The position numbers were made by a program, and so were the translations under genes. Source: Anaplasma ovis str. Haibei (GTDB lineage: Bacteria; Pseudomonadota; Alphaproteobacteria; Rickettsiales; Anaplasmataceae). From it: a stretch of 64,000 bases of DNA. The stretch is taken from positions 620,001 to 684,000 of the forward strand of contig NZ_CP015994.1 of NCBI RefSeq assembly GCF_002214625.1, written 5' to 3'. Each line of letters begins with the position of its first letter. Within the stretch, counting starts at the first letter, position 1. The notes beneath the pieces are model-generated. The model saw only the letters and a program-made list of their open reading frames with translations, did not search any database and was not told the origin of the DNA. This document shows positions 1-10,700 of this stretch, one piece after another.

Positions 1-137
1 GCTACTTACCCTTGCCCAATGTGGCATTACCAATCTCACTGCTTGGCACCCAATGTGGCATTACCACCATCAACACAGTTGCTAGCCTCATCTTCCAACG
101 CTACTTACCCTTGGCACCCAATGTGGCATTACCAATC
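1..137 (-). repeat. Degenerate tandem copies of the virB2 3' end
   Basis: The unit AATGTGGCATTACCAATCTC plus a following CTGCTTGG recurs at about 19-48 and 120-149, and a companion motif (GGCATTACCACCATCAACAC) recurs near 57 and 163. On the minus strand these are repeats of the C-terminal tail of the adjacent pilin gene (tail NCVDGGNASLGG), now lying after its stop codon and interrupted by further stops. They look like leftovers of tandem duplication or gene conversion at the end of virB2. Confidence 0.7.
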
Positions 138-512
138 TCACTGCTTGGTGCCACCAAGGCTGGCATTACCACCATCAACACAGTTGAAGCTCTCTGCATT
201 GCCCACACCATTAATCCCAGCAGCGAACTTAGCCATGAGCTTACCAGCACCAAAGAATATGGCAGTAAATACAACCAACATAACAATGGCAGGCCATGCG
301 AGTTTACCGAATATAGCCATGATACTAGAACCTAGTATTACTCCAGTCATGATGGGTAATCCAAGTTTCTGCACAAACCCTATAACATTACATATAACCT
401 TAGTAGCTGTATCGTCAGCAGTATCAGCAGCAGGAGAAGCAGCCCCCACAGGTACACCATGGAAGATACCCCATGCTAACACTCCAGCAACTAGTAAGAA
501 TCTAAGCAACAT
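138..512 (-). CDS. virB2: VirB2-like type IV secretion pilin subunit
   Basis: Predicted small inner-membrane pilin of the VirB/D4 type IV secretion system, 124 residues from the chosen ATG. This start is preceded by GGGAGAG at 5 nt; an in-frame TTG lies 8 codons upstream. The protein has an N-terminal signal sequence (MLLRFLLVAGVLAWGIF), a hydrophilic stretch with TATKVICNVI, then two hydrophobic helices separated by a short loop (LPIMTGVILGSSIMAIFG; PAIVMLVVFTAIFFGAG), which is the VirB2/TrbC layout. The tail holds one Cys. The core is nearly identical to the next gene, so the two are recent paralogues or are kept alike by gene conversion. Multiple VirB2 copies are typical of Anaplasmataceae. 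Family call firm; individual role unknown. Confidence 0.85.
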   Translation of the reverse strand: MLLRFLLVAGVLAWGIFHGVPVGAASPAADTADDTATKVICNVIGFVQKLGLPIMTGVILGSSIMAIFGKLAWPAIVMLVVFTAIFFGAGKLMAKFAAGINGVGNAESFNCVDGGNASLGGTKQ

Positions 513-532
513 CACCACTCTCCCAAAACCTC

Positions 533-880
533 TCAATTAGTCGTCCCAGTCTGCCCTCCACCCTTGCACTCAAATGTACTAGCATTACCAATCTCACTAC
601 CTAGCCCAGCAGCGAACTTAGCCATGAGCTTACCAGCACCAAAGAATATGGCAGTAAATACAACCAACATAACAATGGCAGGCCATGCAAGTCTGCCGAA
701 GATGGCCATAATACTGGAACCCAATATCACTCCAGTCATGATAGGAAGCCCAAGCTTCTGCACGAAGACAATGACATTACATATAACCTTAGTAGCTGTA
801 TCATCAGCAGCAGTAGCATTACTAGCAGTATTAGCATAAGTAGAACCTGCAGTGATGAATAACCATATCAAGGCTACCAC
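533..880 (-). CDS. virB2: VirB2-like type IV secretion pilin, second copy
   Basis: Second intact VirB2 paralogue, 115 residues from a GTG start. It has a hydrophobic leader (MVALIWLFITAGSTYA), then the same TATKVICNVI block and two-helix core as the downstream copy, with few substitutions (G/V and K/R). It differs mainly in the leader and in the tail after KFAAG, which carries one Cys in FECKGGG. The frame stays open upstream of the GTG without an ATG; an ATG about 22 nt upstream is in another frame and quickly stops. The true start is therefore uncertain and an N-terminal frameshift is possible. It lies about 20 nt upstream of the other pilin gene on the same strand, so the pair is probably co-transcribed. 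Confidence 0.8.
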   Translation of the reverse strand: MVALIWLFITAGSTYANTASNATAADDTATKVICNVIVFVQKLGLPIMTGVILGSSIMAIFGRLAWPAIVMLVVFTAIFFGAGKLMAKFAAGLGSEIGNASTFECKGGGQTGTTN

Positions 881-1290
881 TGCTGTAGCCAGATGTCTCG
901 GTGCAACATCGCTCTCTACTGTAAGTGCTGCGCTTGGTACGGACGTTGCAGGAGGCTATCTCCTCAATGAGCATCAGCCAGAAGGTGTGTGGTAATGGTA
1001 GTGGCAACAACTGTGGTACCACCGGTGACCAAAACACCACAAGATTAGTGCAGTGTTTGACGATAATACAACATTGCTCTCTGCTGCAGATACCAGCAAC
1101 ATCAGTACGTCAGGAATGGCGGCGATTGGTAGTGTATATAGTAACTTATGGGAAGAATTAGTGTGATGACCTACTCCAAATACTTGAACCACAACCCTAC
1201 TTACCAAATGTGGTTCATTCTCAACCACACTTCCCTCTAAACATCACTCAGGTGCCTATCTTCCTATCTCTAATCCTCAGCCCATAGCCA

Positions 1291-1404
1291 CAGCAGTGGT
1301 AGCCTTGATATGGTTATTCATCACTGCAGGTTCTACTTATGCTAATACTGCCAGTACTGCTACTGCTGATGATACAGCTACTAAGGTCATATGTAATGTC
1401 ATTG
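1291..1404 (+). pseudogene. Inverted, truncated virB2 5' fragment
   Basis: This segment is a near-exact reverse-complement copy of 769-885, the 5' part of the second pilin gene, apart from a 3-bp deletion and a few substitutions. It encodes the leader (VVALIWLFITAGSTYA) and TATKVICNVI, then leaves the VirB2 sequence and stops at 1484 without the two-helix core. It cannot encode a pilin, but with the intact copy it forms a long inverted repeat that could support inversion or conversion. Confidence 0.8.
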
Positions 1405-1470
1405 CTACCATCAGCGCCAATCATCGCCTCACTCTTGTACTCAAAACTCTTAGCAAGGATGGCGGTCATT

Positions 1471-2533
1471 GGTGGATAACATAAGTAACTGCAAAGTCAC
1501 AGTCGCAATAGTTACTGCGGTGTTCAGTAACTATTGGTGCACACAGTAACTGGGAGGAATGAGTATGGGAGAGGGACCATGCTGGGTAGATGGGGGCATG
1601 GATGGATATCCGTGTGTAGTGCGGGCTAGGGTTAGGAGATAGGGTGAATAACACAAGTCACTGCAAAGTCACACGCAACAGTTGCTGCGTTGTCCGGTTA
1701 CTATTGGTGCACATAGTGACTGGGAGGAATAGGTATGGGTTTGAGGTTCCTGAGTAACGCCAATAACTTCAAGTGTGTTGGGACAGGCCACACATTGGGC
1801 GCCGCCAAGGGTAAGTAGCGTTGGAAGATGGGATACCGGTAGAAGTTAGGGACTGGAATCTATAAGGAGCTGGAGAAGATAAAGACTGGGAGGAAGTTAG
1901 GAGCTGGGAGAACATCTGACTAAGTGGCTGTTGCACAAATTCGGAGTTGAAGGCAAGTAGAGTTGGAGATGGGGACCGTAGGTTAGCAGTCGATACAGAG
2001 AGCTTCAATGATTGGTGCCACATCGGGTAAGTAGAGTTGGTATATGAAGTGTGGGTATAAGTTACGGGCTTGAGGCACCTGAGTGATGCCAAGAACTTCA
2101 AGTGTGTTGGGACAGGCCTCACGTGGTGGCCTTTGTGGGTGCAAGCTAGGGAAAATTAGTGTGATGGCTAATGTGGCAGGGATGGCGGTTAGTGAGTAAC
2201 ACGAGTAACTGCAACATCACAGAGGCGCGACAGTTGTTACTGTATTGTTCTATAGATGGAATGGAGGAGTACTGAGGTGTGTTGCTGTGTTGTAAATTAC
2301 TGCGATAAGGTATTGCTCCTAGGCTAGGGATGGTAAATATTGGTGGATAACAAATGTGGCTAGAACACTGACAATGGCGAACTAAGCGCCACACTCAACA
2401 CTAAAGCAATACTGCTCTCTGCTGCAGATACCAGCAACATCAATATGGCAGGGATGGCGAGTAGTGGATAACACAAGCAACTGCAAAGCCACAGGTGAGA
2501 GCAACAGTTGTTACTACGTTGTCTGGTAACTAT
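1471..2533 (+). repeat. Dispersed ~85-bp intergenic repeat, four copies
   Basis: Copies lie at about 1471-1560, 1642-1739, 2177-2254 and 2447-2533. The shared skeleton is GGATAACACAAGTAACTGCA, then a CACAG-type spacer, then CAACAGTTGTTACT and a G/T-rich end. The first two copies also share GGTGCACA and GACTGGGAGGAAT-like ends. No long ORF is conserved across the copies. They may be decayed virB2-flanking DNA or a small non-coding element. Confidence 0.6.
1735..2112 (+). pseudogene. Plus-strand pilin-tail relics
   Basis: Two diverged copies of a VirB2-like C-terminal tail lie here on the plus strand. Near 1735-1820 the translation gives GLRFLSNANNFKCVGTGHTL and then a stop; near 2059-2112 it gives GLRHLSDAKNFKCVGTGLT. 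Both match the pattern of the intact pilin tail (GINGVGNAESFNCVDGG). No helical core precedes either copy, so they are fragments. Confidence 0.55.
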
Positions 2534-2573
2534 ACGGAGAGACCTGAGAGGTAGCGGCCGATAAGTATGTAGG

Positions 2574-3065
2574 TTAGTAGTATGGCCTGTTATTCCTGAT
2601 CCTAAAGTCTAGGGCCTCTTCCCAAACATCCCCGTTACAGAGTAGCTTTTCCTTGTTGTACATCAACTCCTCTCTAGTTTCTGTAGCATACTCAAAGTTG
2701 GGACCCTCAACTATTGCGTCGACTGGGCAGGCCTCCTGGCAGAAACCACAGTATATGCACTTGGTCATGTCTATGTCGTACTTTACAGTTCTGCGACTAC
2801 CATCTTCTCGCTCTGCCGCCTCTATAGTGATTGCCTGTGCGGGACATATAGCTTCACACAATTTGCAGGCTATGCAGCGCTCTTCCCCATCATCATACCT
2901 GCGCAAGGCATGCTCTCCACGAAACCTGGTACTCAATGGACCCTTTTCAGAGGGATAGCGAAGCGTAACCTTGGGCCTAAACATGCTGACCAACGTTAGC
3001 ATGAACCCCTTAATGCCCGCAATAGCAACCCTGAATAGAACCATAACTTGCCGCATCCACCACAC
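2574..3065 (-). CDS. nuoI: NADH-quinone oxidoreductase subunit I (NuoI)
   Basis: Peripheral-arm subunit of respiratory complex I carrying two [4Fe-4S] clusters that pass electrons towards quinone. The 163 residues include two CxxCxxCxxxCP motifs, [12 protein letters not shown] (Cys64, 67, 70, 74) and [12 protein letters not shown] (Cys103, 106, 109, 113), and the family's C-terminal region ending NNRPYY. The GTG at 3065 and an ATG three codons later are both possible starts. It sits 9 nt downstream of lepB and is probably co-transcribed with it. Other complex I genes lie 30 kb away in this window, so the nuo set is split. Confidence 0.95.
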   Translation of the reverse strand: MWWMRQVMVLFRVAIAGIKGFMLTLVSMFRPKVTLRYPSEKGPLSTRFRGEHALRRYDDGEERCIACKLCEAICPAQAITIEAAEREDGSRRTVKYDIDMTKCIYCGFCQEACPVDAIVEGPNFEYATETREELMYNKEKLLCNGDVWEEALDFRIRNNRPYY

Positions 3066-3074
3066 CCCGTTTAA

Positions 3075-3794
3075 CTACCTTACAGCGCGAAACACCCTAT
3101 CAAGCCTCAACTCAAAGGGAAGCCAACCCTTGCTCCTCTTGAATGAGAGCACAATCACCAAAGCTTTGCCCACAATGTTTTCTATCGGTATGTTACCAAC
3201 TTCTGTAACAAAGCGACTATCTCTGGAATCATCCCGGTTGTCTCCCAGCACAAAAACATGCCCTTGGGGCACTACATAAACCGGAGTATTGTCCAATGAG
3301 CTGTTTTCGAGCTCGTCTAGTATCTCGTAAGATTTGCCATTGTATAGAGTCTCAACGTACTGCCTAAAGGATTTGTTGCCATCGAAAAAATCCTCCACGC
3401 GCTTATAGCCCATCTTCTTACCGTTTATGTGTAGGCGACCACCAATTATCTGCACCCTATCACCCGGAAGGCCGATGACCCTCTTAACATAGTTTGTGCT
3501 GGGGCTTGATGGAAGACGAAACACGACAACATCACCGGCCTGAGGAGGGGTGTACAGAACCCTACCCTTGAAAATAGGTGGAGACAGCATGATCGAGTAG
3601 CGGCTGTACCCATAGCTGTACTTACTGACAAATATGCAGTCTCCCGCGAGCAACCCGCTTTTCATCGAACCAGAAGGTATGTGAAATGGCTCCATCACAA
3701 AACTACGGAAAACAACCGCAGTCAGCAACGCGGCTGCAACTACACCCAAAGCTCTGATTAGGGAAGGACCTCTCTCCCTGGGAACAGAAGACAA
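3075..3794 (-). CDS. lepB: Signal peptidase I (LepB)
   Basis: Membrane serine protease that removes signal peptides from exported proteins. One N-terminal transmembrane segment (about residues 12-32) is followed by IPSGSM with the catalytic Ser at 43, then YVKRVIGLPGD with the general-base Lys at 103, and GDNRDDSRDSR at 183-193. The start is TTG, supported by AGGAGG 7 nt upstream; no ATG occurs before residue 34, which would remove the anchor. The 239-residue length suits the alphaproteobacterial enzyme. It lies between the A-type Fe-S carrier gene and nuoI. Confidence 0.95.
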   Translation of the reverse strand: MSSVPRERGPSLIRALGVVAAALLTAVVFRSFVMEPFHIPSGSMKSGLLAGDCIFVSKYSYGYSRYSIMLSPPIFKGRVLYTPPQAGDVVVFRLPSSPSTNYVKRVIGLPGDRVQIIGGRLHINGKKMGYKRVEDFFDGNKSFRQYVETLYNGKSYEILDELENSSLDNTPVYVVPQGHVFVLGDNRDDSRDSRFVTEVGNIPIENIVGKALVIVLSFKRSKGWLPFELRLDRVFRAVR

Positions 3795-3804
3795 GCAACT
3801 CCTC

Positions 3805-4245
3805 CTACAATGAAAAACTGTTCCCGCAACCGCAGCCAGATTTGGCAGCAGGGTTGTTAACCACGAATCTGGAGCCGTTAATATCCTCCACGTAGTCTAT
3901 GGTAGAATCTTGCAAGAATTTCCTGGAGCAACGGTCTACAAACAGTATCGGCCTACCAGAAGCATCGGAAAGTATCAGGTCTGACCCCCCTTCAACCTCA
4001 TCGCTATCTTCTTCATCTTCATCACCATCCATATCGTCAAACCCCGAATCATCCTCTTCCGGATATTCGTCATCTGCATCATCTCCATACGGACCAGTAG
4101 CAAACTCATACCTAAACCCGGCGCAACCGCCACTTTGCACAGACACCCTGAGCAGCGAGGAATCGCCCTCCTCTCGCAAAACAGCCATGATCTTATTAAC
4201 TGCACCCTCGGTCAGGGTAAGCCCACAACTCTCTAGACCGGACAT
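3805..4245 (-). CDS. A-type iron-sulfur carrier (IscA/ErpA family) with acidic insert
   Basis: Predicted carrier that delivers Fe-S clusters to apoproteins. The three family cysteines are present: Cys41 in GGCAG and Cys138/Cys140 in GCGCG near the C-terminus, with FVDRCSRKFL and FVVNNP typical of the fold. It is 146 residues against about 107-120 usually. The extra length is an acidic insert at about 54-85, rich in Asp and Glu, between the first Cys and the second half. It heads a likely operon with lepB and nuoI, a client Fe-S protein. IscA and ErpA cannot be told apart from sequence alone. Confidence 0.85.
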   Translation of the reverse strand: MSGLESCGLTLTEGAVNKIMAVLREEGDSSLLRVSVQSGGCAGFRYEFATGPYGDDADDEYPEEDDSGFDDMDGDEDEEDSDEVEGGSDLILSDASGRPILFVDRCSRKFLQDSTIDYVEDINGSRFVVNNPAAKSGCGCGNSFSL

Positions 4246-4792
4246 AGAAACAACCGCGCTAACAAAAACCCCGGCGAGTGTATCATGAACTTTTTTAGAA
4301 TGTCAAACAGATTGCGGAATCACCACATACACGGTACACGAGCTATACAGGCGCGGGAGAAAGTGACGTTATAACTAAACTCACAGGCTCCTATGCACTT
4401 AAACCAACACTTACGAACAAGTTCCTGTGGTGGCACATCTACCGAATAGGCCAAGGCTGTCTTACAGACGTGCTGCAACCAATACTAAAAATTGACATAC
4501 TCTGCTAGGCAACGCTAAGCCACCCCCCTCCAACCACCAACGCAATATATGGCCAATCTAACAGCCACTTTGACTCAGCTACAAATACGACAAACATGCA
4601 CTCATAGTGCCGCGCGTGTGGGGCACCAGGTTATATGTTTACCATATGTTAACATAACTACAGGTAGCATTTTTATAGGCTAAACACAATCTTGAAGAGC
4701 GGCTGGATGGCCAGGGCGCGATCCCAGCACTTTGCAGTCCCAGGATGAGTTTGCTCCAAACCCAACTCCAACGTCCAACCCAGGAAAATCAT
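4246..4792. other. Divergent intergenic region upstream of the giant gene
   Basis: A 547-bp stretch between divergently oriented genes with no convincing ORF. It contains TTGACA at 4492-4497 without a good -10 partner and a perfect 12-bp palindrome TATGTTAACATA at 4645-4656 inside a larger imperfect dyad (GTTATATGT ... AACATAAC). Promoters for both flanking operons should lie here. I see no tRNA or other RNA gene. Confidence 0.5.
4645..4656. promoter_or_regulatory. 12-bp palindrome, possible operator
   Basis: TATGTTAACATA is a perfect inverted repeat about 140 bp upstream of the giant gene's start, with partial outer symmetry in flanking GTTAT/ATAAC. It could be a dimeric regulator site, but AT-rich palindromes also arise by chance. 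Confidence 0.25.
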
Positions 4793-7700
4793 ATGACTGA
4801 AGCAACACAGGGCAGCCCTGCTGCGGCAACCAGTAATGGTGCGGCTCACCATCCGAGTATTGCTAGCACACAATCTACGTCAAGTGCCTACACCACATAT
4901 TGTAGTGGGGGTGCCAGTAAACTTCAGCAGTATCTAAGCGAGCTTGATGAAGCCCAAAGTTTGAAGGAGCTGGGCTTTGGCACCGGTTACTGCATACTAG
5001 AAAAGGCGGTAGAGAATGGAGACAAGCAGACAGTAGAGCTGCTGTGCGATCGCTTCTCTGCTTCGGTACTGCAGAGAACTCTACACCTAAACAGCGCAGA
5101 GAAGTCTCTACTGGAGCAGGTAATTGAGTGCAACGCTGCACAAAACCCAACGATTGCTTTGGAGATACTGAGGAAGTTGTGCGGTACTTGTGCCAACGAG
5201 TGTGCAAAATCTGGTCAGAAATTTGGCGTCGTTGCCAGAGATCTTATTGGATCATTGCTAGACGTGACTTCAAGCTCACAAGACAGCACAATTGCGAGCT
5301 ATAGCGCGGACTCGTCCTGGGATTACCAAGCTATTAGCGATAACACCGAGCTGCAGCGTGCACAGAAAGCTCGGAAGGAGCAGTCGGAGCAGTATCGGAA
5401 AGATGCGCAGAGTGCCTACGAGGAAGCACTTGATACATCAAGAACTGGTACAGGCCACACTCACTCAGCAGCCAGCCATGCTCAACACTCATCACTTGAC
5501 ACCAAACACAGTGCTCATACGCACGACTCAGGTTCTGGTCATGTAATCAAGGCGGAGGCGAGTGGTGACGAGGAGACAACGCCAGAGGCGCGGGGTGTAA
5601 GCGACAGTCGCGAACACAAAACGCAGCAAGGTAGAGGGGCTGCCGCTGATACCGATAAGACAACACGTAGCAGCACTGATGATGCGGACGCACGACAAGT
5701 CGCACAGGAGCCGAGTGGCGCTTTTGTTGCCGTATCGGGACGACATAACAATCAAGATACCACCACAAAAAATAGCGAAAAAGTCAACGATGGGCAGAGT
5801 AGCGACACAATGAAACGCGAAAAGCTCTCCACTGAGGATGCACATCACACTAGTGATGATAACAGCCAAGGCGTTAGTGAGTTAATGGAGGAAGAAGAGG
5901 AGCACCAGACCGCCAGTAGCACAAACTACTATACTGCGGCGGAAACACGCGATGGTTTATCGCATGATGAAGCCGAACAGTTGCGGACTTCTGTCGAAAT
6001 TGATATCGATGGTGACGCAGTACCAGGAGGTGCGTCAACAGAGCGCAAAGCGGTGTCAGCGAGGAGTGGTGCAGCAGCACGCCCGCAGCAGGCAACGCCT
6101 AGAAAGGCAAAAGCGCCGCGGCGAAATAGTAACGGAGGTCGATTCGCACGCACCACACATCATGACTCCCAAACGAGAAGTGCTGAGGAGCAGCATGATA
6201 AGCATGACAAACTTGGCGATTTATTGCAATTTGCAGAGCAGACAAAAAGTAATGTCGAAACTGTAGTGGTAGAGCTTAAGTCTCAGACCATTCCGCGCGG
6301 CGCATCGACAGTACTGAAAAAAATTTCTACAATTTTGAAGAAAATCGGTGAGGAAGTTAGGTATGCAAGAGACAAAGTTGGCAGCACCATCGCCGACGCT
6401 GCTACGCAAAACGCTCTGCTAGCAAAAATCGTAGGCCTTCTAAAAAGGCTTGCTGATGCTATACGCGATCTACTAACTAAACTCGTCAGCACTGCACAGC
6501 AGCAGGCGCAGAAGTTGACCACAATCTTGAGTCAAGTCACAAACAAAGTGCGGGAGTTTGGAGCTGAAATATCTCCCATCAAAAGAGCCAGAATACCAAG
6601 TAGTCATGATGACATGGCACCAACAGCCAAAAGGGGTAGAGCGGCTACAACTGTTCCCACTGCGTTGCTCAATGAAATACTTGCGGCCGCAGAACAAGGC
6701 AAGTTAGCAGACGCCCTGAAACGGCATATTGGTGTTTTGAGTGACCCTGAAATGCTGCACGAAGTGCTGTCATGTAGAAATGCAGCATCGCTTGACGCAT
6801 TGGATCTGTGTGTAGCCAAGCCGCACAACATTGAAGACATAACCTCCGCAATCAGAGCGCTGATAAACCAAGACAACTCAGCACTGGGCACAGTGCTCGC
6901 CTACCACCTAACGCGGGGAAGAGGGCAGCATGGTCAGTCCATCATTCGGAGAATAATTGGTGCAGCAGTCGGGCGTGCCGATCCATCAGTAGTGAATAGT
7001 ACAAAGGCACTAGTTACGAGGCTCATAGGCGAGTTGTGCCCGAACTCTAGCGACATAGGGCAAAGACTATTAGCGGGACATGTCGCACTTTCAGCTTTGC
7101 AGGCCGGCTCTGAGGATATTCTCTCACATGCAATGACAGTTGCAGCAATACCCGGAAGCAACCTTGTGCACAACCCAACACAGGATGCCATAGTCGCAAG
7201 CGTAATAACCTGGATTGAAAATCGAGAGTGCAAAATAGACAGTGTTGAGGACAGAGGTGCTGTAAAAGCGGTAATGTCGCTACTCAAGTCATCTGGTAAG
7301 GTATCACCAAGCGCCGTACAGGAAATGGTTGCTAGGTGCTCTGTCCCATCAACTGCCGCACTAGTTTACGAGGCGGCATGCGAGTGTGATGTCATAGACC
7401 CAAGTGCAAAGTGCAGCACAGGAACTCAAGCTTATGTAACACGGTACGAACTAGCACGCGCCATGGGCGCGCTACATTCCACTGCCTCCAGCATCAGTGG
7501 CCCCGAGAGCGCTGATCTGCATACAAACATTGCGCAGTTGCTCGGACATATTGACACCATTCTCACAGACGTGTCTACGCTAACAGGCAAGCAGTGGGTA
7601 CGCGTTGCCGTACAGCTTGTACCACGCACCCAGGCTCTAACCACAAAGGTACAACACATCTGTGATGGTATCACCGCGGACACTGCGGCTTCCAACACAG

Positions 7701-10700
7701 CAGACATCGTTGCTCTAACGTTGTATGATGCACAGCAAATATCACAGATGATTCGCGATGTGGTCACGAATCACCCAGCAAAACGCATTAAGCACACACC
7801 CGGGATATTCGATACAGAAGGTGCAGCATCATCAAAAGACCAGAACCTCTTGGCAGCATCTGAGCGGCTACATTCGGCTTTGGAAAGTGCGCGCAGCGCG
7901 TACAAGGGGCCGTTCCGTGAAATCAGCATTGAGAATTTCGCTAACAGTTTGAGCGATGCCGAAAGAGACGTAGTGAGTGCTATTATGGGTCCCGCAGACG
8001 ACCCTACTGATACGCTTAGATTAGAGCTGAAAAACGCAACACGCAAGATAGTTGATGCTATTTCTGACAACCCACACCTGGTTTTCTGCGACCAAAAAGT
8101 TACAGAAGAGATGATGCATGCAGCTACCTTGCTAGAGCTAGCTGCCAAACATGAAGCGTTGGGCAAGCGTAGGAGTTTTGCTAAAGATCGCACTTCAAAT
8201 GAGCTTGTTAACAGTTTCAGAGAGAAGGCCGCCAACGCATATTATCACATAGCACAGGCTTATCGCCTAGTTGAAGAGCACAGCACAACCGCGTTGCGAG
8301 AACGTGGAGGTGAAAGCGTGGCCCTGGTGCGTGAAAAGTTGCTAAATGCGGGCAATTACGTGAAGCGGGCCGTAAAGTCTGTTCACAATAGCATTCGCGT
8401 CACCAACGTACTGGAAGCAGAGGCATGGCTACAGTATGGCAAAAATGAGCTATCGCACCTTGGTACAAGGCTTAGGAATAGCGAAACACTGCTACACTTT
8501 CAGAGAGCGGCACGTAGCGCGGCTGAGCATGTTGCGCATGCGCTCGTTTTTCTTCGTCTAGCAGTTCAAATTCTGAAAGATATAGTAGTTCACACAGTAA
8601 AGGTAGCTTCTGGCAGCGCACGGGTTACTGACATCCTAAATAACCCAGAGAGCAACCTGTTGGATATAATGCCCGCTATGCGCACTAGGATAAGAGATGC
8701 GGATACAGCGCTTTCTCGTGGCAATCAGGGCGCCGACTATGATAAGCTGAGGGAAGCACTGCATTCTGCAGATTCTATACTCTCGGAAATAGATAGTGCC
8801 CTGTCATCAGGAAACCGCGGCTTCCTGGATGGTAACGCACCGCATTTGGTCCTGCACGCATGCGCACGGGAGATCTCGCAGCGTGATTTCTCCGCTACAC
8901 CGCAGCTTAGCAGCAAAATGAGCGCCGTGCTAACGGACCTGGAAAGCGTAGTTGGTAGGCTGGTAGACATAAAAGTATTAAATACCTTGGAACAATCTCC
9001 AGCTGTAGAAGTCCCTAAGGAGTTTGTTCGCAGCTCACTAAAAACGCTTGCATATACGCTACAAGTACGTTCCGCTGTGGCGGGGGTACGCGCTTTGGTT
9101 CCGAGTAATCGGTTGGCAGAGATAGCGAGGCTACTGCCAGTATCTGACGGTAAAGTTGTTATCACCAGCGGAGCCGATTTTGCGGTAGTACTCAGAGCAT
9201 TGATAGAAGAGCATAACATTACCCACGTCAGGAATGCAGCCAATAGAGACGACCCAATCGTGGTGCTGAGCGAGATGTCAAGAGCAGTCGAGGGGAGCAC
9301 ACGTGGTGCGCAAGCAGCAGGCACCGAGACAGATAGTGTCCATACTGCAGCAGTTCCGGTGCAATTTGTTTATAACGCTTTAGTGGCGTGCTCCAACGCG
9401 ATGCAGCTTAGCACAGCCATAGATGGAATACAGGCACAAATATCGGGTGACATGCTGAATGAAATCATAGTCGCAGGTTTACCAAACGATGCTAGACACA
9501 GCCGCATGGTTTCTGATGCAAGCGTCATTTCCGCCATGATAGACAACTTAATCCGGTTACACAGGGGTCTCATGCATCAAGATGCGGTATACACCGCACA
9601 CAATGCCTCCGGCAGGGGTTGTTTGGATCTTGTGAGAGAAGTCATAAACCAGAAAAGCAAGTTTGACCTAGGCAGGGCAGTTCCAGCATCTATCTACTCG
9701 ACTGAGCCCCGCGCAGCATTCATAGGTGGAGTTGTAGAGCAAGCGCTGATAATGCATGACGGCGGGTTTTTAGGCACACAGGCCGGAAGTAGGGACAGCG
9801 AGAGTGGTGGACGAACCGTCACTGTCAGTACAGATGTCGCGCGCAGCGTAGTTGTGGCAGCAATGCATGCAATACAGGAAGCTGTTGTTAGTGACCGCAG
9901 GGGACGTACTATTCCGCCCAGCCTGCCAAGCGATGCCATAGAGCGCATAGTGTCAGACAGGGCCGCTTCCCCCAGTAGTGATACGGTGACCCTGTCCGCG
10001 CAGGTAGTCTCTGGTGCATTTAAGCACTTTGAAGACGAAATGTTGGCAATAGGTGCACTTGCACCAAACTCAAAAATTGGGGACGAGTTGGTAAACCGGG
10101 TCGTAAGTGTAGTACTGCATATTGCCGCTCGGTACACCGGAGTCAACGCCTCCCCATGTAACCGTGGCGCACTATCCCGACACGTGGAGAAGATGGTCAC
10201 CTCCCTATACATAGAAACTCAAAAGGGGTGCTGTCGCGACGCAATACGCTCCGCACTGCAGGAAGTGCAAGGCGTAGACCAAAATGTGGTCAAAGAAGCA
10301 GCGAAGTACGCGACTACGCTGGTAACCTCCGGCAGTAGCGCAGGTGCGGTTCATGTTTCAAGCTGTGTCTCACTGGCGAAGGAGATTGCCAGTACTCTGT
10401 CAGTAGGAAACATAACAACGCAAAGTGCAGTGGAGAAAAGTCTGTTTAGCTTTTTCGCAAATTCCCGGAAGCAAGGCGTGGTTGCAGTCTCAGAAAGGTT
10501 TTTTGCAAACCTATTCACGGCAATTCGTGATTCCGTAAAAAGTGCGCATGCAGCAGTCAGCGCAGAAGCGGTGAAGGCTCCTCTCGCTTTGGCCTTTGCC
10601 GCACTGACAGATGAGATGATACAGAACCTGGCACAAGGAGTTACTAAGGTCCATGACGTCGCTCTAGACTTTTGGGAAAATGGCACAGTAATTGAAGAGA

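Larger units (their letters stand above)
881..2573. other. Gene-poor virB2 duplication graveyard
   Basis: I find no intact gene here. It holds an inverted virB2 5' fragment (1291-1404), pilin-tail fragments on the plus strand near 1735-1820 and 2047-2112, a 30-bp exact repeat at 1075-1104 and 2413-2442, and four diverged copies of a roughly 80-90 bp element (about 1471-1560, 1642-1739, 2177-2254, 2447-2533). Further short echoes of the pilin tail (GGTAAGTAGCGTTGG and variants) sit near 1809, 1952 and 2027. The mixture implies repeated duplication, inversion and decay around the pilin genes. Confidence 0.7.

Noticed and set aside
19-540. 173-codon plus-strand frame across the first pilin gene
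   Set aside because: Antisense of a clear VirB2 gene; its apparent repeats come from the pilin-tail repeats.
881-2573. Insertion sequence in the virB2 graveyard
   Set aside because: No transposase remnant, terminal inverted repeats or target duplication found; the inverted repeat is pilin coding sequence.
4680-4740. Possible tRNA or small RNA just before the giant gene
   Set aside because: GC-rich stretch without an acceptor stem or T-arm consensus.
4745-4792. Upstream ATG of the giant gene
   Set aside because: No SD at workable spacing; ATG 4793 has AGGA at 7 nt.
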